From contig UQYD01000018.1 in NCBI GenBank assembly GCA_900545305.1, positions 1-33,578 on the forward strand: 33,578 nt of DNA. The letters run 5' to 3'. The notes under the pieces were generated by a model. It did not search any database. It had not been told where the DNA came from and saw nothing but the letters and a program-made list of their open reading frames with translations. The position numbers and the translations under genes are program-made. Each line of letters starts with the position of its first letter. Within the stretch, counting starts at the first letter, position 1. Source of the DNA: an uncultured Eubacterium sp. (GTDB lineage: Bacteria > Bacillota > Clostridia > Lachnospirales > CAG-274). This document shows, piece by piece, positions 1 to 6,433 of the stretch.

Positions 1-51
1 GCATGTGTTTCACATACATGTTTTTATTATGCCAAAAAAGGAGGAATTTTT

Positions 52-231
52 ATGATTCAGGCAAACAACATATCTAAAATCTATCATGTAGGTAGTCAGG
101 ATATCTATGCATTAAAACAAGTATCTTTTACCATAGAAGATGGTGAATTTGTGGTAATCTTAGGTCCCAGTGGGGCTGGAAAAAGTACCTTATTAAATAT
201 TTTGCCGACACAACTTCTGACAACAATTTAA
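52..231 (+). pseudogene. ABC transporter ATP-binding protein, N-terminal fragment
   Basis: The frame opens with ATG after a clear AGGAGG site. It encodes the start of an ABC ATPase of the MacB/LolD/bacitracin-exporter type: 'ALKQVSFTIEDGEF' followed by the Walker A motif GPSGAGKST and 'LLNIL'. In intact relatives this is followed by GG and about 170 more residues with the Q-loop, signature and Walker B. Here homology stops at about base 204, and eight unrelated residues lead to a TAA at 229-231. The downstream DNA belongs to a different gene (nadE) in another frame. It cannot make a working ATPase. A deletion and an assembly chimera near a contig end are both possible. A small inverted repeat (ATGTG-TTT-CACAT, 3-15) lies upstream. 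Confidence 0.8.
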
Positions 232-632
232 AAGAAATACTTTATGATATTTTGGATACTCCTGTTTCCCCTGAGTTACTTCCTCCAGATGAAAATGGAA
301 ATATTGCACAGATTACAGAAGACGTAGTTGGTCCTTACGAACTTCACGATTTCTTCTTGTACAATATGATGAGATTGAGCTTTGAACCTAAAAAGATTTT
401 CTATATTGCAAATATAGCCTTCAAAGACAAATATGACAAGAAAACAATATATAAATGGCTCAGAAATTATTATTGGAGATTTTTCTCACAGCAATTTAAG
501 AGAAGTTGCTTGCCAGACGGTCCAAAAGTAGGTTCTGTTAGCCTTAGCCCTAGAGGTGATTGGAGAATGCCAAGTGATGCCGTATCTAAATTATGGCTTG
601 CACAAATGGACGAAATAGAAAAAACTCTTTAA
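204..632 (+). pseudogene. nadE: Glutamine-dependent NAD(+) synthetase, C-terminal fragment
   Basis: The frame reads ADTTSD from base 204 and runs through 'ILDTPVSPELLPPDENG', 'EDVVGPYELHDFF', 'FFSQQFKRSCLPDGPKVGS' and 'SLSPRGDWRMPSD'. These are hallmark C-terminal blocks of the long NadE that makes NAD from deamido-NAD, ATP and glutamine. Only about the last 143 of roughly 640 residues are present; the nitrilase-like glutaminase domain and the P-loop of the synthetase domain are missing. The 5' side is replaced by an unrelated ABC ATPase start in another frame. The first usable in-frame start is a TTG at 252 with no ribosome binding site, so this is best treated as a broken or artificially joined gene. 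The surviving part shows no frameshift or stop, which suggests a recent event or an assembly join. Confidence 0.85.
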
Positions 633-645
633 TCTCAAAAAAAAC

Positions 646-694
646 TTGTAATAATCCCCAAAAAGTATTAGAATAAATATATCTATTCTTTTTT
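646..694 (+). promoter_or_regulatory. Possible promoter and small hairpin before ddl
   Basis: TTGTAA (646-651), a 17-nt spacer and TAGAAT (669-674) resemble a sigma-A promoter. The same stretch holds a weak hairpin (AGAATA 670-675 with TATTCT 684-689) followed by a T-run, which could instead be the nadE terminator. The two readings compete. Confidence 0.35.
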
Positions 695-710
695 AGGAGG
701 AATTTATAAA

Positions 711-1778
711 ATGAGCAAACAAGTAGTAGCTGTATTGTTTGGTGGCCAGTCATCAGAACACGATGTTTCTAAGGTAAGTGCCGCTACAATTATTTCAAAT
801 ATTAATACAGAAAAGTATTCTGTAATTCCAGTATATATTACAAAAGAAGGTAAATGGTTATTATACGATGGTCCTTTGGACAGCATTGGCAATAACGATT
901 GGCAGAAATTTGCAAGCACTTGCATTTTAAGCCCAGATACAGAACACCATGGTCTTCTCAGAATCGTTGGTGATAAGGTTAAAAACATTCCTGTTGATGT
1001 TGTTATTCCTGTTCTTCATGGTGCAAACGGTGAAGATGGTACAGTTCAGGGTCTTTTTGAACTTGCTAAAATTCCTTATGTAGGTTGTGGCGTATTATCT
1101 TCTGCTGTAAGTATGAACAAGGCTTATACAAAGATTATTGTTGACACTATTGGTGTTGACCAGGCTAAGTACACTATTGTATATAGACCTGAATTATCTG
1201 AAGACCTTGACAAGTGCCTTGATAGAGTTGAAGAAAAATGTGGTTATCCTTGCTTCGTTAAGCCAGCTTGTGCTGGTTCAAGTGTAGGTATCACAAAGGC
1301 TCACAACAGAGATGAACTTATTGACGGTCTTTGGACTGCTTCTGAACACGACAGAACTATTGTTATAGAAGAAAACATTACAGGCGATGAACTTGAATGT
1401 GCTGTTCTTGGTAATCACGATATTCAGGCATCTGCTGTAGGTCAGATTTATGCTGCTGCAGAATTTTATGACTATGACGCAAAGTACAATAATGCTGAAT
1501 CTAAGACTGTAATCCCTGCGAATATTTCAAACGAAAAAGCTGAAGAAATCAGAAAGAAAGCTATTGAAATATTTAAGGTACTTGACGGCAGAGGTCTTTC
1601 AAGAGTTGACTTCTTCCTTGAAGAAAAAACAAACAGAGTTATTTTCAACGAAATTAATACATTACCTGGCTTTACTTCAATAAGTATGTATCCTATGCTT
1701 TTTAGAGCTGCAGGTATTGACACAGAAGAACTTGTAGATAAACTTATTGAACTTGCATTAACTCGTAACGAGGAATAA
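711..1778 (+). CDS. ddl: D-alanine--D-alanine ligase
   Basis: This cytoplasmic ATP-grasp enzyme joins two D-alanines to make the terminal dipeptide of peptidoglycan precursors. Its 355 residues match the usual length. Visible motifs are GGQSSEHDVS (11-20), HGANGEDG (103-110), KPACAGSSVG (184-193), the omega-loop EFYDYDAKY (251-259) and the metal-binding NEINTLPGFT (313-322). The YDAKY omega-loop is the D-Ala-D-Ala type, not the VanA/VanC form, so vancomycin-resistance specificity is not indicated. AGGAGG lies 9 nt before the ATG. murI follows after only 11 nt, so both precursor-supply genes are probably co-transcribed. Confidence 0.95.
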   Translation: MSKQVVAVLFGGQSSEHDVSKVSAATIISNINTEKYSVIPVYITKEGKWLLYDGPLDSIGNNDWQKFASTCILSPDTEHHGLLRIVGDKVKNIPVDVVIPVLHGANGEDGTVQGLFELAKIPYVGCGVLSSAVSMNKAYTKIIVDTIGVDQAKYTIVYRPELSEDLDKCLDRVEEKCGYPCFVKPACAGSSVGITKAHNRDELIDGLWTASEHDRTIVIEENITGDELECAVLGNHDIQASAVGQIYAAAEFYDYDAKYNNAESKTVIPANISNEKAEEIRKKAIEIFKVLDGRGLSRVDFFLEEKTNRVIFNEINTLPGFTSISMYPMLFRAAGIDTEELVDKLIELALTRNEE

Positions 1779-1789
1779 GAGGTGTTATT

Positions 1790-2593
1790 ATGGATAACAG
1801 ACCAATTGGAGTTTTTGACTCTGGCGTTGGTGGACTTACTGTTGTAAAACAGATAATAAAAACTATGCCTTATGAACATACAATATATTTTGGCGACACA
1901 GCAAGAGTTCCTTATGGTTCAAAATCTAAAGAAACTGTAACTAAATTTTCTAGTCAGATAATTAGATTTTTGAAAACTATGGACGTTAAGGCTGTAGTTA
2001 TTGCCTGTAATACTGTCAGCTCCAACTGTTATGAGGCATTAACATCAGAATTTCCAGACTTACCTATTATAGAGGTTGTTACACCGGGTGTTGAATCTTG
2101 CCTCGCTGCTACAAAGAACAATAAGGTTGGTTTAATTGGTACAGAAGGTACTGTCAGCAGTGGTGCTTATGAAAAGCGATTAAAGGCTGCAAATAACCAA
2201 ATTGAGGTATACAAAAAGGCTTGCCCTCTCTTTGTACCTCTTGCTGAAGAAGGCTGGACAAACAACGAAGTTGCATATAAAACAGCTGAAATATATTTAA
2301 AGGAATTATTAGACAAGGATATTGACTCTATAATTCTTGGCTGTACTCACTACCCTCTTTTAAAGGCTTGTATAGGTAAAATTGTGGGAGAAAAAGTAAA
2401 GATTGTTGACCCTGCAAAGGCAACAGCCTTAAAGGTTAAAAACTATCTTACTTCTCACGATATGCTTAATGACTTAAATACAGAAAAACACACTTTCTAT
2501 GTAAGTGATAATAATGCAAAGTTTAACACAATTTGCGAAAGAGTTTTACATAAAGAATTCCACGCACAGCAAATAGATATTGAAAAATATTAA
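1790..2593 (+). CDS. murI: Glutamate racemase
   Basis: This enzyme interconverts L- and D-glutamate and supplies D-Glu for peptidoglycan. Its 267 residues are full length. It shows DSGVGGLT (10-17), FGDTARVPYG (34-43), the first catalytic cysteine in ACNTVSS (Cys73) and the second in GCTHYPLL (Cys185, with His187). No C-terminal extension or fusion is seen. Start: ATG after AAGAGGTG, 11 nt behind ddl, which supports a two-gene ddl-murI unit. The unit ends at a strong hairpin at 2601-2626. Confidence 0.95.
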   Translation: MDNRPIGVFDSGVGGLTVVKQIIKTMPYEHTIYFGDTARVPYGSKSKETVTKFSSQIIRFLKTMDVKAVVIACNTVSSNCYEALTSEFPDLPIIEVVTPGVESCLAATKNNKVGLIGTEGTVSSGAYEKRLKAANNQIEVYKKACPLFVPLAEEGWTNNEVAYKTAEIYLKELLDKDIDSIILGCTHYPLLKACIGKIVGEKVKIVDPAKATALKVKNYLTSHDMLNDLNTEKHTFYVSDNNAKFNTICERVLHKEFHAQQIDIEKY

Positions 2594-2600
2594 TATGATG

Positions 2601-2626
2601 AAGGGCTACCCATTTGGGTAGCCCTT
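2601..2626 (+). terminator. Hairpin between convergent murI and sirtuin genes
   Basis: AAGGGCTACCC (2601-2611) pairs perfectly with GGGTAGCCCTT (2616-2626) around an ATTT loop: an 11-bp GC-rich stem 8 nt after the murI stop. The U-tract is poor on both strands, but it sits between two converging genes and probably serves both. Confidence 0.75.
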
Positions 2627-2629
2627 AAA

Positions 2630-3499
2630 TTATACCATTCGTTTCAAAACTTCTCCTATATCACTTTCAATGCAAATGGATTGGTCTTTTATCGGTCTTG
2701 GAATATATATTTCTGATAGATTTATGCAACAATATGTAGAATTTTCATTTTCTTCTGTCATTCTCCAAAATGGGTATTTTATAATTACCGGTGTATTTTC
2801 CCCTATTCCCAACTCAAGAAATACAACATTCATATTCTTACTTCTACGAATAAAATCTTCATACCTTTGTTCTGCCTTGTACCAACCTTCATCTTGAACA
2901 AAACTATCATCACAGCGTAAATTCATATTCATTGGTGCTCCACAAATTGGGCAATAAGGCACTAATTCTGTAGGTATTTTCATATCTACTTGTTTATTAA
3001 CCATATTTCTAACTTGTTCTTCATTATCATAAGTCTTGTTGTGACATGGCTTAGAACATTGCCACAAACCATAATCCCCTTGTGTATAAAATAATCTTTT
3101 CTTATCAAAACCTGTTATTTGAAATTGGTGGTCAACATTTGTTGTAATAACAAAATAGTTCTTATTTTCTACTAACTTTAAAAGGTTTGTATAAACTTCT
3201 GTAGGCTCAATATCATATCTATTTACATAAATCTGTCTTGACCACCACGCCCAATATTCCTCTAAAGAGTTAAATGGATAAAATCCACCTGAATACATAT
3301 CTTTTATGCCATATTTTCTTTTAAAGTCTGAAAAATATTTTTCAAATCTTTCACCATTATATGTTAGCCCTGCCGATGTAGAAAGCCCTGCACCTGCACC
3401 AATAATTATTGCATCAGCTTTTTCTATTTTCTCTTTTAATTTTTCAATTTCATTCAAGTAATTTTCTGTAGATTTCATAGTCCATCTTTTTAAAAACAT
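2630..3499 (-). CDS. Class M sirtuin (SirTM-like ADP-ribosyltransferase)
   Basis: A 289-residue Sir2-fold protein. It has the NAD-binding GAGAGLSTSAG (34-44), the NAD-pocket TTNVDHQ (119-125) and a zinc site C148/C152 with C183/C186 (CPIC). Where ordinary sirtuin deacylases have the catalytic His before Gly, this one has Gln140 in TQGDYG. That substitution is the mark of class M sirtuins, which ADP-ribosylate proteins instead of deacylating them; the activity here is inferred from the family. The ATG at 3499 is chosen because GGAGGTGAT lies 5 nt before it. A second ATG at 3478 has no such site. Its first 50 nt overlap the end of the macrodomain gene, so translation is probably coupled. In known systems the partner macrodomain removes the ADP-ribose. 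Confidence 0.88.
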   Translation of the reverse strand: MFLKRWTMKSTENYLNEIEKLKEKIEKADAIIIGAGAGLSTSAGLTYNGERFEKYFSDFKRKYGIKDMYSGGFYPFNSLEEYWAWWSRQIYVNRYDIEPTEVYTNLLKLVENKNYFVITTNVDHQFQITGFDKKRLFYTQGDYGLWQCSKPCHNKTYDNEEQVRNMVNKQVDMKIPTELVPYCPICGAPMNMNLRCDDSFVQDEGWYKAEQRYEDFIRRSKNMNVVFLELGIGENTPVIIKYPFWRMTEENENSTYCCINLSEIYIPRPIKDQSICIESDIGEVLKRMV

Positions 3500-4223
3500 T
3501 AAAAATCACCTCCATACTACTATTTGTCTTTGATTTATATTCATTTACCGTATTTACTGCAATTTCAGCTGCCCTTCCATTTGGAAAATGAAATTCCCCT
3601 GTTGATATACAACAGAAAGCAATGCTCTTTACTCCACTTTGTTCTGCCAACTCTAAACAAGACCTGTAGCAACTGGCAAGTTTTTCTTCATCTTCCTTAC
3701 ACAACCTCCCCCTTACAATAGGTCCTACAGTATGTAAAACATATTTACAAGGCAAATTAAAAGCCGATGTAATTTTTGCTTTGCCAGTTTCTTCTTCCCT
3801 ATTCTGCAACTTCATTATTTTTGCACATTCCAAACGCAGCTGAACTCCTGCAAAAGTGTGAATAGCATTGTCAATACAACTATGACAAGGATAAAAACAG
3901 CCTAACATTTGGCTATTAGCTGCATTTACTATTGCGTCACATTTTAGAGTTGTAATATCACCCTGCCAAACATAAATTTCATTTTTTATAGGTTCTAATT
4001 CACTTATATCAGTTATACCCTTTTTGCTTATTTCTTCCTGTAAATAACTGTCTTGTATTTCTAAAAACTCATTACTTACTTTTTGGGGCATACGAACATT
4101 TAATAATGAACGCAATAACCTTTTCTGTTCTTCTACTTCCTTTGGAATTACAATATTTGAATATTTTGAATTCTCATTAAGTAAATATTTAATTAAAAAC
4201 AGCCTTTTTTCATTTTGTGTCAT
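3450..4223 (-). CDS. Zinc-dependent macrodomain protein (protein ADP-ribosyl hydrolase)
   Basis: A 257-residue protein. The first ~80 residues are helical and the macrodomain follows: WQGDITTLKCDAIVNAANS (86-104), the zinc motif GCFYPCHSCIDNAIH (108-122, likely ligands Cys109, His114, Cys116), HTVGPI (164-169) and the phosphate loop CISTGEFHFPNGRA (205-218). This set defines the Zn-macro subclass that hydrolyses ADP-ribose from proteins modified by SirTM-type sirtuins. GGAGGT precedes the ATG. The gene starts 4 nt after the flavin/ferredoxin gene ends, and its own 3' end contains the sirtuin ribosome binding site and first 50 bases. It therefore sits in the middle of a tightly packed three-gene operon, and its likely job is to reverse the sirtuin's modification. 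Confidence 0.9.
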   Translation of the reverse strand: MTQNEKRLFLIKYLLNENSKYSNIVIPKEVEEQKRLLRSLLNVRMPQKVSNEFLEIQDSYLQEEISKKGITDISELEPIKNEIYVWQGDITTLKCDAIVNAANSQMLGCFYPCHSCIDNAIHTFAGVQLRLECAKIMKLQNREEETGKAKITSAFNLPCKYVLHTVGPIVRGRLCKEDEEKLASCYRSCLELAEQSGVKSIAFCCISTGEFHFPNGRAAEIAVNTVNEYKSKTNSSMEVIFNVFKKMDYEIYRKLLE

Positions 4224-4227
4224 ATTC

Positions 4228-4848
4228 TTACCTCCAAACTACAGCCTTCTTTGGACATACTTCCATACAATTGCCACAGTGTAAGCAATTTTTCTGATGA
4301 ATTTCAGCTGGAATAGTAGTAAAATCAATACAATTTTGAGGACAAACATTTTTGCAAGCTTTACAACCTACGCATTTATCTGTAATAAAATATTTCTTTT
4401 CATAACTTTCCTCTTTACCAATATAAAATGTATCTCTTTCAATAGGCTTTTTAGATAAATCGAACCATTCTCCACTGGCTTCATATAAGCGAAATACTGT
4501 TAAAGCCTCTCTTGATTTTTCTGTTGGATAAATTTCATTCATATATTCATTTTTTGAGAATAAAAACGGTAATAACTCTCCACCTAATTCCTCGACTTTG
4601 CCTCTAATTGACACAGCAACACAGTGCATAGTATCTTTCCCTTTGATACCAGTCAATGCAATAAATTTTTCTTTTATCAATCTATGATAAAAGCCTTTTC
4701 CTTTTGCTGTAAGAAAATATAAGCCTTTTTCATCACTATGCATAATATCTATGGCACAGGTTACAGGTAATCCCTTTTCATCTACTGTTGCAATAATAGT
4801 TGTATGAATTTCCTTTTCCAAAAATTTAATGTAATCTTCTGTATTCAT
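4228..4848 (-). CDS. Pyridoxamine-5'-phosphate-oxidase-like flavin protein fused to 2x[4Fe-4S] ferredoxin
   Basis: A 206-residue fusion. Residues 1-145 resemble the split-barrel FMN-binding family: 'HTTIIATVDEKGLPVTC', then 'LYFLTAKGKGFYHRL'. The C-terminal 50 residues carry two ferredoxin clusters, CVGCKACKNVCP (C159, C162, C165, C169) and CLHCGNCMEVCP (C188, C191, C194, C198). It is probably a small electron-transfer or reductase protein; the substrate is unknown. The ATG at 4848 is preferred because GGAGGT lies 6 nt before it; an in-frame ATG at 4920 would add 24 residues of unrelated sequence and lies upstream of the likely promoter. It heads the operon that continues into the macrodomain and sirtuin, opposite an HxlR regulator. 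The domain call is firm; the role is open. Confidence 0.82.
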   Translation of the reverse strand: MNTEDYIKFLEKEIHTTIIATVDEKGLPVTCAIDIMHSDEKGLYFLTAKGKGFYHRLIKEKFIALTGIKGKDTMHCVAVSIRGKVEELGGELLPFLFSKNEYMNEIYPTEKSREALTVFRLYEASGEWFDLSKKPIERDTFYIGKEESYEKKYFITDKCVGCKACKNVCPQNCIDFTTIPAEIHQKNCLHCGNCMEVCPKKAVVWR

Positions 4849-4883
4849 ATTTGTACCTCCGTCTTTAATTCCTCTTTTATATA

Positions 4884-4912
4884 ATTGTATAAATTTTAAC
4901 CCAAATTGTAAA
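4884..4912 (-). promoter_or_regulatory. Promoter of the flavin/macrodomain/sirtuin operon
   Basis: On the minus strand TTTACA (4912-4907), a 17-nt spacer and TACAAT (4889-4884) form a good sigma-A promoter about 30 nt before the ATG at 4848. A register using TTGGGT and TATAAA, shifted a few bases, is also possible. Confidence 0.6.
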
Positions 4913-4932
4913 GTACGCACTTATTTGTACCA

Positions 4933-4952
4933 TAGTTACCTAGAAGAAACTA
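4933..4952. promoter_or_regulatory. Candidate HxlR operator between divergent promoters
   Basis: TAGTT (4933-4937) and AACTA (4948-4952) form an inverted repeat with a 10-nt spacer, midway between the two divergent promoters. The position fits an HxlR dimer site controlling both genes. The arms are short, so this is a suggestion from position and symmetry only. Confidence 0.35.
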
Positions 4953-4964
4953 ATGCATACTATT

Positions 4965-4993
4965 TTGATTTTTCGTATACTGTATGATATAAT
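4965..4993 (+). promoter_or_regulatory. Promoter of the HxlR-family regulator
   Basis: TTGATT (4965-4970), an exact 17-nt spacer and a perfect TATAAT (4988-4993), 30 nt before the ATG at 5023. Confidence 0.75.
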
Positions 4994-5022
4994 TTATGTA
5001 ATAAAAATACAGGAGTGTTTGT

Positions 5023-5358
5023 ATGAATAACGAAAAAAACAACGACAATTTACCTGCTTGTCCCGTAGAAACTACACTGATGTTAATTGGAAGCAAGTGG
5101 AAAGTATTAATTATAAGAGATTTGCTTACTGGTACAAAAAGATTTGGTGAACTAAAAAAATCTATTGGAAAAGTATCTCAAAAAGTTTTAACAACCCAAC
5201 TTCGTGATATGGAGGAAGATGGTCTTATTTCCCGAAAAGTATATGCAGAAGTTCCCCCTAAAGTAGAATATTCTCTCACAGAGTTAGGTAAAAGCCTTCA
5301 GCCTATATTAGATGCAATGCTACACTGGGGTGCAGAATACAAAGAAAAAAATAAATAA
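5023..5358 (+). CDS. HxlR-family winged-helix transcription regulator
   Basis: A 111-residue DNA-binding protein with the typical HxlR pattern: N-terminal CPVETTLMLIGSKWKVLII (13-31), a helix-turn-helix through 'RFGELKKSIGKVSQKVLTTQLRDME' and the wing 'DGLISRKVYAEVPPKVEYSLT'. Cys13 is the cysteine that in several HxlR proteins senses quinones, aldehydes or disulfide stress. It is divergent from the flavin/macrodomain/sirtuin operon and shares a 174-bp control region with it, so it very likely regulates that operon as well as itself. AGGAGTG precedes the ATG. The family call is secure; the target and the signal are inferred. Confidence 0.9.
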   Translation: MNNEKNNDNLPACPVETTLMLIGSKWKVLIIRDLLTGTKRFGELKKSIGKVSQKVLTTQLRDMEEDGLISRKVYAEVPPKVEYSLTELGKSLQPILDAMLHWGAEYKEKNK

Positions 5359-5360
5359 AA

Positions 5361-5399
5361 ATAAGCTATGAAAATAATTAAACTATCTTCATAGCTTAT
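5361..5399. terminator. Bidirectional terminator; repeat copy 1
   Basis: ATAAGCTATGAA (5361-5372) pairs with TTCATAGCTTAT (5388-5399), a 12-bp stem with a 15-nt loop between convergent hxlR and lysR-type genes. The minus-strand side is followed by a U-rich tract, so it mainly serves the LysR gene. The 35-nt core (5363-5397) matches 8704-8738 at 31 of 35 positions, including most of the loop. Confidence 0.75.
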
Positions 5400-5407
5400 T
5401 ATGGATA

Positions 5408-6283
5408 CTAATTTTCTATTATCTGTTTCAATTTACTTAGAAAAGCATTTGAAACCTTGCTAAATACTGAATGCTTTTTCCACACTATTGCATATTTTAC
5501 TTTTAGCTGTGGTTTTAGTGTTTTAAAACAAAAATCTTTATCTAAATGAGATGCTAACAAATCTCTTGTAGTTAAAAAATATCCTAAATCTTGTTTTACA
5601 AAAGAAATTGGACTTCCATGTACAACATTATAAGTTGCAACTACATTCAAATCCTGTAAACTCTCTTGTGCCCAATGTGCTATTTCCTCTTGTAGACCTA
5701 TTCTCTGATGAAGAATTAATGGCATATCTTTTATCATTTTTCTTGTAATAAAATCTTCCTTAGCTAATATATCATTATTTTTCATCAATACTCCCCACTC
5801 AGAACATTCTGGCAAAGAAACAAAATCGTATTTTGATGTATCAACAGGTTGAAGTATTACTGCAAAATCCAAATTTCCATGTTCCAATCTTTCCATAACA
5901 TCTGTAGCATCTCCACTATAAAAATGAAACTGTATTTCTGGATATTTCTTTCTTAATGTTGATGCCGTACGCAAAACAGTACTAGATATGTTTCCTCCAA
6001 TGTATAACTCTCCTGAAATTTCGCCAAAACCTGAAGTAATTTCCCTTTCTGCTTTTTCCACTAAAGAAATAATTTCATCAGCTCTTTTTCGAAGTAAAAC
6101 GCCCTCTTCTGTTAAAGTAATTTTTCTTTTTCCTCTAATCAAAAGTTGTTTTCCCAACTCTTTTTCAAGTTCCATAAGTTGTTTAGATAAAGATGGTTGT
6201 GCAATATGCAGACTTTCTGATGCTCGTGTAATATTTCCCTCTCTAGCTACAGCTAAAAAATATCTTAATACTCTAATATCCAT
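5408..6283 (-). CDS. LysR-family transcription regulator
   Basis: A 291-residue LysR protein. The N-terminal winged helix-turn-helix reads 'LRYFLAVAREGNITRASESLHIAQPSLSKQLMELEKELG', followed by a periplasmic-binding-like effector domain (about 90-290, starting 'GELYIGGNISSTVLRTASTLRKKYPEI'). GGGAGA lies before the ATG at 6283. It is divergent from the MATE transporter / aldo-keto reductase pair and separated from it by 150 bp containing a palindrome with the T-N11-A LysR spacing, so it most likely controls those two genes. The effector is unknown. Confidence 0.92.
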   Translation of the reverse strand: MDIRVLRYFLAVAREGNITRASESLHIAQPSLSKQLMELEKELGKQLLIRGKRKITLTEEGVLLRKRADEIISLVEKAEREITSGFGEISGELYIGGNISSTVLRTASTLRKKYPEIQFHFYSGDATDVMERLEHGNLDFAVILQPVDTSKYDFVSLPECSEWGVLMKNNDILAKEDFITRKMIKDMPLILHQRIGLQEEIAHWAQESLQDLNVVATYNVVHGSPISFVKQDLGYFLTTRDLLASHLDKDFCFKTLKPQLKVKYAIVWKKHSVFSKVSNAFLSKLKQIIEN

Positions 6284-6317
6284 ACTTTTCTCTCCCTTTT
6301 AGAATATATTAGCACAT

Positions 6318-6344
6318 TTTATCATTCCTGTAAACTATGATAAA
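6318..6344. promoter_or_regulatory. LysR-type operator (T-N11-A palindrome)
   Basis: TTTATCAT (6318-6325) and ATGATAAA (6337-6344) are perfect 8-bp inverted arms separated by exactly 11 nt, so the inner bases fit the T-N11-A rule of LysR binding sites. It lies between the divergent LysR gene and the MATE promoter. Confidence 0.65.
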
Positions 6345-6360
6345 TGATAGATAATAGGTA

Positions 6361-6390
6361 TTGGATATTATTATATTTTTAATCTATAAT
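6361..6390 (+). promoter_or_regulatory. Promoter of the MATE / aldo-keto reductase pair
   Basis: TTGGAT (6361-6366), an 18-nt spacer and TATAAT (6385-6390). A second short palindrome (ATAATA 6351-6356 with TATTAT 6366-6371) overlaps the -35 and may be the activation half of the LysR site. Confidence 0.55.
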
Positions 6391-6433
6391 ATATTTCGAC
6401 AAGAGAAAGATTAATTAATAAGAGGATAATTTT

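Noticed and set aside
4849..4920. Longer start for the flavin/ferredoxin protein
   Set aside because: The extension covers the likely promoter and the GGAGGT site directly before 4848; those residues do not resemble the family.
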